From Turritopsis dohrnii (Eukaryota > Cnidaria > Hydrozoa > Anthoathecata > Oceaniidae): a stretch of DNA of 64,000 nucleotides. The DNA lies in contig BQMF02000617.1 in assembly GCA_027922465.2 (NCBI GenBank), forward strand, positions 1 to 64,000. The letters are read 5' to 3'. A model generated the notes under the pieces. It worked only from the letters and a program-made list of their open reading frames with translations. It was not told where the DNA came from and did no database searches. The first letter of the stretch is position 1. The number at the start of each line of letters is the position of its first letter. Shown in pieces: positions 43,823 to 54,823 of this stretch. The position numbers and the translations under genes were made by a program.

Positions 43823-46800
43823 TCTTATTATAGTAATTCGCGATTGTGTGTCACACTTTCATTTTAGAGAGTGACATATTTGGTTTTTTTTCACGGTCAA
43901 ATCCTTCTTATTTTTTCCCTTTTTGTCGTAAAACCACGTAGATGCGATAACACTTTTTTTGATTTTCCGCGATTAGTATATGCTCCTCCGTTTTGTTATT
44001 TTTGGTTTGCGCAGTGGAAATCAGCCGAAAAACGTCTTTGGAGGAGTGCGAGCAATGCAATGTTAATCGTTCGAAATTTGTCAACGATCATTTCGTGAGC
44101 AAGAAACTTCGCGAAGAAGACGTGTTTCTTTTTGTATACGAATATTTTAATTTAAATTTGATTGTTTTAGGCAGCAAATCGACGAAAGAACTGACGAAGA
44201 AACACAGGTTTGTATGCACAAAGGTATTGTTATTATTATAAAACGTTTTATTATCGTGTTTATTGCTAAACTTTTACTCTTATTAATAAAACAACACGGG
44301 TAGCAAGTGAGTTAGTTGTTTGTTCACAATGAAAAATCATATTTAGATATACAGAAGAAGTGCAGTGAAGTTTTTAAAAATTGGCTGTGCAGAACGAAGA
44401 CTTTTATTGTTTAATATTTTAGATTAATAAAAGAACAGGTTTTTAAAGGTTTGTTTACGTTTTAGTTATCAAATATTGCTATACAGAAGAAAGTGCAGTG
44501 GAGAAATGCAGTTTCATGTTTATTTACACAGTAAGGAATGGTTTTAATTTAGTTTTGAAAGATTAATTGATTTAGCTTTGAGTGGATGTCTCAGTTATTC
44601 TGTCGTTTAGAATGTGTATATGCTGCTGGATGAAAAGGAAGCCGAGAGAAATTTGTTTTGGTAACGCGCGCTATCTATATATTAATAGCCGATTCTCTGT
44701 CTGTCTGTCTGTCTGTCTGTTTGTTTGTTTGTTTGTTTGTAAGTCACGCAAAATGGTAGATGAGTTGTGAGCGAAATTATTTCTTTTTTTGTGTGCGACG
44801 TGAGTTCGAAGCAAATACATTGCCACCCCAATCGAACGTGACTTTTTTTGGCTGATGAACTAATAGGAATAACGTTTTGTTTTTATTATTATTGTTAGTT
44901 TTATATTCCACGTTGACTTAGCTTTGAAAACAGTACATCAACTAAATACAAAGAAACTAACTGATTAAACATTTTGGACAAAAAGCAGCAGTGGCAGAAC
45001 GTGGCAGCATGTGCGGTTTGCCACTATCTCTTGCCTGACTGTCTGAGACTGGTGAACTTTTTTTTTGAGCAATCAAAATGTTTAAAAACCGATAGGTAAA
45101 AAAAGAGTATTATATCAAAACAATTTTTATTTTTATTTTTTTTTTTTTGCTTTTCTTTTAACAAATTAATTTCTTCTTTTAATTGTTAAGCGTTCTGATC
45201 GAACGTTTTTTATTCTATTTATTCATTTAGCACGTGCCTTTTTTCTCTCCTCCGTCGTGATGTTTTTAAGAAGAGAAACTATTTCCCCCTTACGTTTGAT
45301 AGCACCCATGTTAGAGTGCGTAACTTTCTTAAAACAAAGCTAACAAAAAGTTGAAGTTTTCTCTCTCTACATTTTGAGTGTATTGTTACACTGATAAAAG
45401 ATTGGTTTTATCAGAGGTTGTGACTTTGAATATGCTTCTGGTTGAACACAAGTTGTACGAGCCGTTTATAAGGAAATTTGACGTTTATTCATACAGTAAT
45501 ACAGAGCAGGTGAACATCGGCGGCGAGCGACGCCGCCTTGGCGGCTAGTTATTACATTAAAAATGGTCCTACAGCTATGAATGTTTTTATTTCTCATGAC
45601 GCTGTGGAAGTGTTGAATGCGTTATGCTGTCTGATTGTATCTATTGTATCTAATTTATATCGATGCTTGATGCTTTTGTCTGCCTGCCAAAAAGTACAAA
45701 ATCTACTGGAAAATACAGAAAGTTTAGCAGTTTTTCCAAACGAAGAGAGCAGTTTTATGTATTTCACTTAAAAAAAATGGTCGCGAAAGTGTTTTATAAA
45801 TACCTATGTATGTTTGTGCTGGAAAGTAAATAAAGTATTAGTAATTTGTTTATAGGTATGAATATAGAAGTAAAGAGTTTAGAAGTGTTTGAAAATGTCT
45901 ACAGAAGATGATCAATGCTGTTTAGTTTACTAACATGTGAATTGGCAGTGAAAGGTATCCCATTTTGTTTAAAGTTCAGCTAAAGTTAAAAGTATAAATC
46001 TATTAGTTATAACACAGTTGGTATGCTGGATAAATAAGAATAAAGGGTTGTTTAACTGTTGTGAATTAGCCAGAGGAGATTTTAACTCAGATTAAAAATG
46101 TGGTTGTTTTCAATTTTTTATAAATTCTTTAGATATATAAATTCTGTCATCACGTTTGTGTTTTTGATTATTATTCATAAGGTAGATGTGAATGGATTAT
46201 GTATTTAAGAAGTTCATTAGTTATTACTGTGCAATGAAATGTTTATGCATTATTTTGTGTTATGGTAATCGTTTACGTACCTGGGTATATATATAAGTTT
46301 GGCATTATGATTTTATTTGTGACTTTTTATCTTCTGGGTAAATTTTTGTTTTAAGGATAAATGCGTAGTTGAATTTCACTTTTTGTTGTTGTTGTTTATT
46401 TCAATATTCTTATAGCATGATTAGGTTTTCGGTATTACAATTCAAGTATTAATTTTTTAGGTAATAATAAAAAAAAGCATAAAGAAATGAAACTCATGGT
46501 TTTAATCATGACGTTGATGGTTTTGGGAAGAACAGACTATATATCGTTTCAAAAATTCATTAATGGTTGCTGTATAATGTAACTTCCGCACGAAAGAAAC
46601 ACAGTTGGAAGGTATCAATTTGTTTTCAATTCACATTTTGTAATGTTATTCAATGTTTGGTTTCGTATGTCTGGGTAAACAGTTCTGTGTTATATATTGC
46701 CATTTTTTTTACATTAAAGTTACTTCTCTTCTGCGTATAAATATATTATTCTGAGCCATGTTGCTATTTGTTTCTGTTTTTAATCTTCTGAATGTAATAA

Positions 46801-46967
46801 CAAATTAATGCCTGAAAAGAAACTTTTATATACACGAGTTAAATTCTGTGACACAACGCATACTGAACATGGGTGGCGAGTGACGCGTACGTACCACAGG
46901 AATGGCAGATTTGACCTAATGTTTTCAAAGTTAAGTTCGGTAAAAAGTTTTTTACCCGGGATACTAG
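43823..46967 (+). mobile_element. non-autonomous Helitron, long family (copy 3), host of a nested Helitron
   Basis: It starts TCTTATTATAGTAATTCGCG after an A and ends with the GTAAAA...TTTTAC hairpin and CGGGATACTAG. Without the nested unit (44674-45548) it is about 2.27 kb, like copy 2 (29320-31532), and matches it along its length, including the short-family GC hairpin remnant at about 46865-46885. No protein-coding domain is seen. Confidence 0.85.
44674..45548 (+). mobile_element. non-autonomous Helitron, short family (copy 2), nested in copy 3
   Basis: It starts TCTATATATTAATAGCCG after an A and ends GGCGGC...GCCGCC, TTGGCGGCTAG before a T. At 875 bp it is close to the copy at 19198-20197, with the same GTCT/GTTT microsatellite. 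It is younger than the element it interrupts. Confidence 0.9.
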
Positions 46968-47533
46968 TCTATATATACTAATTCGCGATTGTGTGTCACA
47001 CTTTTATTTTAGAGAGTGACATATTTAGCTTTAATTTACGGTCATCGTCCTCTTATGTGCGCGTAAAACCACGTAGAGACGAGAGACACTTTTTTCACGA
47101 TCATTCCAAAAGCACGTGGCATCATTTGACGTCAGATGTTTTATGATCACAGGGAATCATTGCATTGCATCCCCAATCGAACGCGACGTTTTTGGGGAAA
47201 TATCTCGAGAACCAATAGGGATAACTGACGTTTTTTAGGGTCGGTGACACGGGTAATGGAGTGACGCAACATTTGGTCCTAAATTTTATTTGGTACTGCG
47301 GATATGACGTCATCACAATCTTTGACCGATGATATATCTGTAACGGTTGGTCGTAGCGAAATGATCCCATACATTTTTTTGCTCAGTTTTTCAACCTCTA
47401 TAACATGGGTACACTTTTGAGTTGCGATTCCATGATTTATTTTTTCTTGACGGGGTAGATACAGGCGAATGGTGGATTTGACCTAATGTTTTCGAAGTTA
47501 AGTTCGGTAAAAAGTTTTTACCCGGGATACTAG
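46968..47533 (+). mobile_element. short ACTAG-ended Helitron in head-to-tail tandem
   Basis: It begins TCTATATATACTAATTCGCG directly after the CTAG that ends copy 3 and finishes with GGTAAAAAG...TTTTACC and CGGGATACTAG before a T. It is 566 bp. The final 115 bases match the ends of copies 2 and 3, making this the likely source of their 3' tails. The minus-strand frame at 47122-47370 is a repeat of the frame at 22574-22906 and has no domain. Confidence 0.85.
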
Positions 47534-47892
47534 TATACTATATAATAGAAATTTCAAGTAACATATTTGGTTTAAAATTAAAATTTAAGAAACTAAAAAA
47601 CATTGAAATTATGATACCACTACCATTTTTACCATTTTTATTGATGAAGTTGTGAAGAAAAAAATATTGAACTGAAATCACAAACTTCATGCTAAATTTT
47701 CCAAGTAATTTGAAGTTTGGTTGTTTTGGTCTTTTTACTTTGTTTACATTAGATGACATTATGAAAAGTGAAAAATAAACTTTCATAAAGTAACCTTTTG
47801 TTTAGTAAACTGTAGGTATTCCACACCACAGAGAGAATAGAGTTGCAAAAATGCAAGAAGACTGCCATAGTTATATCATGATAATGTATTCA
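47534..47892. other. spacer without recognisable features
   Basis: AT-rich; one chance 82-aa minus frame (47538-47786). Confidence 0.3.
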
Positions 47893-48084
47893 TCAGTTTG
47901 CTGAATATTTTTTTCCACAACTAGAACAATACCAGTTTCTTTTCTTTGGCAACTTTTTGAGGGTGGTGCACGACAAATGGCACCACATTAAGCACCGTTC
48001 GCATGGCAGACTGTCTTCTTGTGCTTTAAGGAGTCTGTGACATGCAAGGCACACCCACTTCATGGTTTTTCTTTTTTCCATCAA
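47893..48084 (-). CDS. PHD-type zinc finger exon or fragment
   Basis: This 63-aa frame carries CLAC, CERC, CHLSC and WYCSSC with the spacing of a PHD finger (C4-H-C3, residues 12-57). PHD fingers read histone H3 tails and also occur in transposon proteins. The same strand upstream (48085-48250) contains open stretches in other frames, so it may be the last exon of a larger, partly decayed gene. No transposase domain is visible next to it. Confidence 0.5.
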   Translation of the reverse strand: MMEKRKTMKWVCLACHRLLKAQEDSLPCERCLMWCHLSCTTLKKLPKKRNWYCSSCGKKYSAN

Positions 48085-50090
48085 GTCTAAGACATGAATC
48101 CACGCTGCTGGTTCGAAGTATCGTTCAATTGATCCACATCAAAGTTTTCCTCATCTCGTACAGTATCGGGGATATCATTCGTATTGCTTTCAACATCGGA
48201 GATTTTTATTAATCGTTTGCCAGCCATAGCTTCGCACACTGTACTTTTCTTAGCAAAGCATTCCATTATTTTTTTTGTATTCCTGCGTAAGCAAGGAATA
48301 CTTTGAAACCGTTCGTGTTTTTTTTGTTTTTTTTTTTTGTTTTTTTTTCACTGTCCAAACCTAGACCAATTTTTGTCGATGGGAAATAGCCACTCAAATC
48401 ATTAATGTTCCCAACTTACATTGTTTTTATGATTTAACAGTCTAAACTCACACTATATTCATTGTATACAAGTACTTTGCTTGAAAAGACTCTAAAAGTG
48501 TAAAATATAAGCTCTAGTGAAAGGAATAATTAACATATGGCTAAATCGCAGATGCCAAGGTAGAAATGTTGTTTCATGTGAGTCTTATGCAACGTTCTTA
48601 CGTTTTCCGTAGTTGTTTTAAAAATGGAAGGGAAGAAGCACGCGTAGATCTGAGAAAATTTCTTGGTTGAATATATGGATATAGAAGAGGTTATACGGCT
48701 GTCAAACTTAAAAGAATCAAGAACATTTATGATCCAAACTGATAATCTACGTGAAACTAATATTTTTAGTAGTTATTCGTGATAAATAAGCAGTTTTTGA
48801 TGCTTCAAATCAGATATGAACGACTACAAAAACGGTATGCTTACATCGATTTAAAAAAATGCGTAAGGTTTCTACTAGTCTTTTTCTAAATATAATACAA
48901 TTTTCTATTTCATGTTCCTAGGTAAGCTATCCTGTTTTTATAAAGCTCTGGAATCTTGAAGCACAGCTCATCTTCCTCATCAGCTTATACCCATTTTATT
49001 AATCAATAGATGACCACTTTTTTTATTGACTAGTCGAATTTAAAATATTGTATGATTCTAAAATTTGTATACTATCAAGCTGACGATAAAAAGGAAACAC
49101 ATATTTTTATTATTTCGCATGGCCAAGTAAAAGTTTTTATTATGAAGTTCAGGTACAAACAACATAAAGATTTTCATACTGTATAGTTTTAAAAGGAGTA
49201 TTTTGAAACGTCCACGGAAGAGTGTTCTCTAATGGATTTTTAAACTGACGGTGTTCCTTTTTAAGCTTGATCTCCGGCAAAATTTTTCAAAGTCTCTTAA
49301 CTTTTATGATGCTCTCGGGAATATAATTAAATGAATTCGAAGTTATTACTATTTACGCCACAGATTTTCCATTCAAAACTTAATGTGACAAAGTTTTCAT
49401 TACTTAATTACTTTTTGAAGATGCTTTAGGGAATATAACTATGAATAAAAAACTTTTTGAAAAAATCTCTAAATGATGCAAAACAGTGCAGTTTATATGA
49501 AATAACAAATATTACTTCTTTCACATTCACCTTTTAAAGCACAGATTATTCTTAACGCGATAATCTTTTAATTAGTTAATTGCTTCTTGAAGATGCTTTA
49601 GGGAGTGCAACTTCGAATGGAAATCTTTTTAAAAAAATCTCTAAATTGATTCAAGACTGAAGTTTTATATGAAACAACAAAGTTTAATAGTTATCGTAGC
49701 TAAAAGGTAAAATGTAAAATACTGCAAACATCATTCCGCATTATGCATATGGTTTTAAAGCGTGAACTAACACTCATTTCTTTCTGAAAAGGCTCCAGAA
49801 AGTCTTACAGTCATCCGCAGGAATACTTCTGGCCGGTAGGGCATCTTGTTATCTTTTTCCTTTGGAAGCAACTTAGAAAAGGGGATGATCGAGTTATTGG
49901 ATTTCTGCGAAAGCAAGAAATACTTTAAAACCGGCTTTGTTTTTCTTTTCTTTTTTTTTTTCTGCTGTCCAAACCTAGCGGTTTTTTTAAATTTCGTGTG
50001 TGCGCTTACATGAAACTTATGCTTACCACGCATGTGAGGGAAGAAACCATTTTAAATTTTCTAAAGTTTCTTGAAAATGATAGATATGGG
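48085..50090. repeat. repeat-rich stretch: 170-bp tandem units and a T-rich direct repeat
   Basis: A unit of about 170 bp (ACAGATT...TTGAAGATGCTTTAGGGA...AAATCTCTAAAT) occurs at about 49371-49540 and 49541-49690, with a partial copy before them from about 49230. Separately, about 90 bp with GCAAGAAATACTTT, CTGTCCAAACCTAG and a T-rich centre occurs at about 48284-48375 and 49905-49990. No gene is seen. Confidence 0.55.
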
Positions 50091-50309
50091 TACCTTAAGG
50101 CGAGAAATTTTCGCGGGTACAAATTTTCGCGAATTTTAGTTGATTTCGCAAAATTAAATACCCGCGAAATGTTTCTAGGAGTCGCATTCGCAAAAATTTA
50201 TACCCGCGAAAAAAAGATTAAAAATAACAAATTTTAGTGCGTTTTTGCTTGTATTCATGTAGTACAATGAAAGGGTATTCAAAAATATATTTTAATACAT
50301 AGTCTTCCA

Positions 50310-50930
50310 TCAATCAAGCACAATAGTTACGTTGTCTTCCTTTTTCTTTTTAGGATTTCGAATCATTTCTCGAATATCTCTAGACTCAACAGAGTTTGAA
50401 TCTGTTTTCTTTTTTCTTTCTTTCTTTTTGGCTGCTCTTGGTCTTGGTTCTTCTATCTCAATATTAGTGTTTAATGTCAGGAAAGTCCCGATAATTTCCT
50501 CCTCTTGTGGTTGAAGGTAGAATTCATTGAGTAAAGTTTCATATTTTCTTAACAAGAGATGGTTCACGACACTTCCAATCATTGTTATTGTAACATCGCA
50601 AGGAACTTCAAGTCCACCCTGAACGAGGGGACTTCTTCTGTAATGTCTTCCACGTATCTTCAGTGAAACCTTTGCCCCTCTGTCTTCTATGAATTTGGTT
50701 ATTCTACTAATTTCCATGGGCAAATGTCCAACGATTTCACCTGAGTTTGGTTTGAAAACTTTCATGGAAAATATATCATATGGGTTGTTTTTCTCATGCT
50801 CGCTTTTCAAAACCTCGCCGTCTTCGGGTTTCCAACTAGACTTGTACACATGGAAACCCCTTACTCCAGCACTGAAAGTTATGCTTTTCTGATTACCGGC
50901 TAAGCGTTTTAAAACCTCTACATGCAACAT
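50310..50930 (-). CDS. HIRAN-domain protein of the inverted-repeat element
   Basis: This 206-aa protein has a HIRAN-like domain at residues 18-120: FSAGVRGFHVY, then NPYDIFSMKVF, then GEIVGHLPMEISR. HIRAN domains bind DNA 3' ends or damaged DNA in helicases such as HLTF. Stand-alone HIRAN proteins are frequent in cnidarian repeats. A basic lysine-rich C-terminal tail (about 160-200) follows. The frame is intact. It diverges from the frame at 50942, with 11 bases between their starts. A role in transposition is unproven. Confidence 0.65.
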   Translation of the reverse strand: MLHVEVLKRLAGNQKSITFSAGVRGFHVYKSSWKPEDGEVLKSEHEKNNPYDIFSMKVFKPNSGEIVGHLPMEISRITKFIEDRGAKVSLKIRGRHYRRSPLVQGGLEVPCDVTITMIGSVVNHLLLRKYETLLNEFYLQPQEEEIIGTFLTLNTNIEIEEPRPRAAKKKERKKKTDSNSVESRDIREMIRNPKKKKEDNVTIVLD

Positions 50931-50941
50931 GGCTTATCTCT

Positions 50942-51283
50942 TTGTACGACCACATGAACACTGAAGAAGGAATGAAAGTGACCGCCAGTGGCTGGAAAAT
51001 ATCGGGAATCTTCGATGCGATTACAAAGGGGTCAAGTGAGCTTCCAAGTCTTGACCCTTTTGATGATATCTGTCCATTAATGGAAGTCATTCAAGAGCAA
51101 GAAACGATAAGCCTATCCTCTTTGATGCCAAGCGAACTAGAATTCTATAAAACGTCACCAGCAGAGGTTGAAGACTCTTCAGATGAATCAGAATGGGAAG
51201 TTAATGATAATGCAGAACCAGAAGCAAATGACATTGAACTTGACGTTGAACGTAATGCTTTCTCTATATTGGAAAATCAGTAA
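50942..51283 (+). CDS. acidic protein, perhaps the C-terminal piece of a DDE transposase
   Basis: This 113-aa frame contains GWKISGIFDAITKGSSELPS and DPFDDICPL, then a long acidic tail. The first part resembles the segment after the catalytic domain in pogo/Tigger proteins (GW..SGI..AI..G). No catalytic residue is present, so it would be the remnant left after internal deletion. It may instead be a stand-alone accessory protein; evidence is weak. Confidence 0.4.
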   Translation: MYDHMNTEEGMKVTASGWKISGIFDAITKGSSELPSLDPFDDICPLMEVIQEQETISLSSLMPSELEFYKTSPAEVEDSSDESEWEVNDNAEPEANDIELDVERNAFSILENQ

Positions 51284-51573
51284 AAACTGTCGTTTGTTTG
51301 AAACTCTTCGTTTATATTTGTTAGGACCATTGTAAAGAAAGTTTTTAAGTACATACCATTTGTAAAGTTTCATTTTTCCTTAAACTTTTAGAAAGATTAT
51401 CGCTTTTTCCATGTTGCAGACAAAAAAAAAGATTAATTTTTTTTCCGATTCGCAAAAATAAATACCCGCGAAATTTTCTGTTTGCATCCATTCGCGAAAA
51501 TTAATACCCGCGAAATGCAATTTTTTTTACCTCGCAAAAATAAATCTCCGCGAAAATTTCTCGCCTTAAGGTA

Positions 51574-52049
51574 TAATTTCCATAGAAGAAACTTATAATT
51601 ATCTGTGATCATTCTTTTCTAATTAAAAAGAAGTTTTCAACGTTTTGTAAACAGAAGAGTCAAAAAGGTAGCTATTTGTTTGTTTTTATAGAGAAATGTT
51701 TTGAGATTCTTTAAGCCTGTCTAAATTCAAAACATCTTCGTTTGTTTTGAATCTGAGCTGTTACGCTTTTTAAGCTCTGGATACTTTGGCTCAGCTTAGT
51801 TTCCTCTTCAGCTCCAACATAGAAAATTTGTGTCTACCCTGCACCACTTGTTTTATTGTTTGATCAGTTTTTAAGTTATACTGTCAATGTCCCTTATTAC
51901 CAGTGACTAATCACAATAGCAAATTAAAACATCTGTAAAACAACTATCTGTAAATTCAAAAGATACATCATGTAACAATACAAAACTTTCTTTTCAGTTA
52001 TGTATATAATTATGTTATGTGTGTGCTTAAGAACATATATAAGTATACT
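51574..52049. other. spacer without recognisable genes
   Basis: AAGCTCTGG...CTCAGCTTAG...CTTCAGC (about 51770-51815) resembles 48945-49000, a diverged direct repeat. Nothing else is seen. Confidence 0.35.
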
Positions 52050-52050
52050 A

Positions 52051-52085
52051 GCCGCCCAGGCGGCGTCGCTCGCCACTCATGTTCA
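52051..52085 (-). repeat. Helitron 3' terminus (minus strand), short-family type
   Basis: CTAGCCGCCCAGGCGGCGTC is the reverse complement of the GC hairpin plus CTAG end seen at 20197 and 45548. The element it terminates extends to the right. It could be the 3' end of the autonomous Helitron whose helicase lies at 61943-64000, with the BEL element inserted between. Confidence 0.7.
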
Positions 52086-54394
52086 AATTAAGGAATTGGC
52101 TCCAAAAACTGATAAAAATGCATGAGGTGGTTTTAATGCGGTAAATTTTGTACGGGGTTTTAATTTCGGAAATGCTGACTATAAGGGTGAGCAAAAAATG
52201 TCATAGAATGTTCAGCAGAAACATAAATTCTCATGAAAAAGTGTTGACAATACTACAAAGATAGCATAAATAAATAAATAAACCAAATAAAGGTTATCTT
52301 TAATCACTTTTGTAAAAGTGTATATCGACTTTGTTAACGGTCTTCCAATGCGTTTTTTGGTTTAATCCATTCATTCTAGGAAATAATAATTCTCGGTGAT
52401 AAGTGAGTGCATTGCATCTACGTATGCATGCAGTTGGAATTATCGGATCTTCCGAAAAATGCATTTTTAAAAATTGATGACATATCATTCGTAAGCGAAA
52501 CCAAAGAATCAAAAAAAAAATAAATAAAGTTAAGGTTGACTTTAAAATCCGAAATGTGCAGCCGACAATATATCTTCGAACTAAACTTTCATTCAAAATT
52601 ACCTTGACAATGCTATGTAGACTATAGTAGATACGGTTATCCATAGGATACTGTCAGGAAAGGTTTTTCCCATGAACTACCAACACCAAGTTGACCTCAA
52701 TACTATACTATAAATCTAAAGAATCTGAATAAATATAAGTTAAAGATAATGAATTAAGTTAGTCAATTTTGTCAGTTAGGAAAGATTTATTTATTCATTT
52801 GCATTTCGCTCAATTGTTCTATTTCTACTGACATCAGCGTATTCCATTCATTATCTTTAACACAGACAATAACCTCTTTATCCTCAATAAACTAAATAAA
52901 CTAACTTTAAGGAATAGTAATCTCTCAAACTGACAAAGAAGTTTTCTCTTAAACCATAACCTGTAATGTCATTTCACAAAACATAGTGAAATAAAGATCA
53001 AAGGAAGAATGTAACAACTTTTAATCCAACTCTACCTTAACTCTCATTTAGATAACAACAGACTTATGGAATAAAATTCGCGAGTGATTTGTAACGACTA
53101 AATAAAGATTAATCCGTATATAACAACATATTTTCTAACTAAACAAACTACAATAACAAACTAAAAAAACTATAAATTAACTAAAATAAACTATGGTATG
53201 GAATTACCATACACTCGACCGCAAATGACTGATTAAACAACCTATTATTCCCTAAAACACAAATTAGAAAAACAATTCAGAAGCTTAAGTAAGTGGGCGC
53301 TAATCAGCCATTCACAGTCTAAATTTAATTTGTTGGTTCAGTTCACTTGATTATTTTTCATTTCGAGAATTTGATTATAGACATTTTAAAACTAATTTTA
53401 ATGAAAACTGAACCTAAGTGTATCGTAACTCCATACCGTATAAGGGATCAGCCCTCACTCAAAAACAGTGAGGACTGACCCCTTATACTTCATCTCATAA
53501 TGTTTTTTTGTTTTTTGTTTTGTTTTTTAATATTTTTTTTTGTGGGGGGACGTAACCCTCCCGGTCATGCCCCCCATTTTTTTTCCATATTTGGAAGGCC
53601 CTCCAGGATGGGCCTTCCTATACTTCAGGAAGTCTTGTCTTGATACTAAAATAAAATGATAGAAAGTTAAGGATCAGTTAAGATAATAAAAAACCAAATA
53701 GTATGGCTTATATGAAAAACTTCACAACTCACAACGTGTGGTCTCTTGCGATTCTAAACAGGAAGATAAAATTAAAAAATGCAAATATCATCAAGTCCAT
53801 GTAAAGAGCCAACATATATTAGTGAAAATTAACGCTTACTCTGGCCATTTCCTGGGACTAAGTACCCTATAACATGAAAGATGAATAGTGTAAATACTAC
53901 ATCTATTGAAGTGCATTCTACAGAAGGAAAATATAAAACCACCACCATTCGCACCATTCTCCTTATCTATGAATGAAATAGAATGAAATTACAATATATT
54001 GACAGTGATATCCAAAAAACAGCAAAAAGAAAATATGAACTTACCTTCTCTTTATAAATCCTCTTCTTCTGAAAGGAAAGGAAAAGTATTAATAACCTAT
54101 TTAAATTGACGGTATTTTGGTATTTTAAAGGATTAAGTTCTTTTACCTTTCTTGGATATATCACTAACTAAAATATAAAACAAAGTAGTTCTTAATAGAC
54201 AATCCTGTCATTTTCTCCTATATTTAAAAGTTCATTTGAAAACTTACCACCATCCTCCACTTCATCAACATCAACTAAAACATACAACATACCCATGAAG
54301 ATTTAAGCTGCATTAATAATCTCAAATATAATTAAAAGCATTAAATACTTACTATTTTCCACAAATGGGTTTATAGAAACCAAAATAAAACAGT
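52086..54394. other. 2.3 kb without clear genes; two short hairpins
   Basis: Hairpins: AGGGATCAGCCCTCACT against AGTGAGGACTGACCCCT at about 53441-53487, and AAGGCCC against GGGCCTT at about 53596-53618. The small frame at 52300-52644 (minus) has no recognisable domain. This could be 3' non-coding DNA of the Helitron that ends at 52051. Confidence 0.4.
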
Positions 54395-54399
54395 GACAA

Positions 54400-54741
54400 T
54401 GTGGTTGCAGGGAATTTTGTTCAACGCTCAATATGAGGTGAAAGATATATTGCATCCCTCTGGCTAACCACAAGTAGAAAAAATGAATATTAAAAAAAAA
54501 ATATTATAACATTTCAACAAATGGTATATACACTATTTGTTCACTACGAACGTAGAATTCAAGTGTGGAAAAAACGCGTGAAAAGCTGAAATAACCAAAG
54601 AAGCGTGCAGTGGGAGCAATTATCAAAAGGACAAAACAATAAACTAGAGTTAACAAAGTAATAAAATACAACAACTAACAAAAAGAAACAATTAACATGA
54701 AAGTAAATTAACACAAACGTAAAGGCTAATGAGCCGTTACA
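54400..54741 (-). repeat. 3' LTR of the BEL/Pao element
   Basis: 342 bp, TGTGGTTGCAGG...GAGCCGTTACA on the plus strand. It contains AT-rich blocks shared with the other LTR. Confidence 0.92.
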
Positions 54742-54823
54742 CATGGCTCCTCTCGCAAGATGCAATCATGCGAAAGTTCATTCTTCAATTTTCATTTGCA
54801 CATGTTCATAGATTCGACAATGT

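Larger units (their letters stand above)
50091..51573. mobile_element. short inverted-repeat DNA element with HIRAN ORF
   Basis: The ends are perfect inverted copies: TACCTTAAGGCGAGAAATTT, then TCGCGG. Each end holds several spaced ATACCCGCGAA motifs (50090-50215 and 51455-51573) like subterminal transposase-binding repeats. The target duplication could be TTAA (50095-50098 and 51566-51569) or the outer TA. It contains a HIRAN-domain frame on the minus strand and a divergent plus-strand frame. Confidence 0.75.

Noticed and set aside
54559..54765. 68-aa minus ORF repeated at 61080-61280
   Set aside because: Both lie within the two LTRs of the BEL element; they are LTR sequence, not genes.
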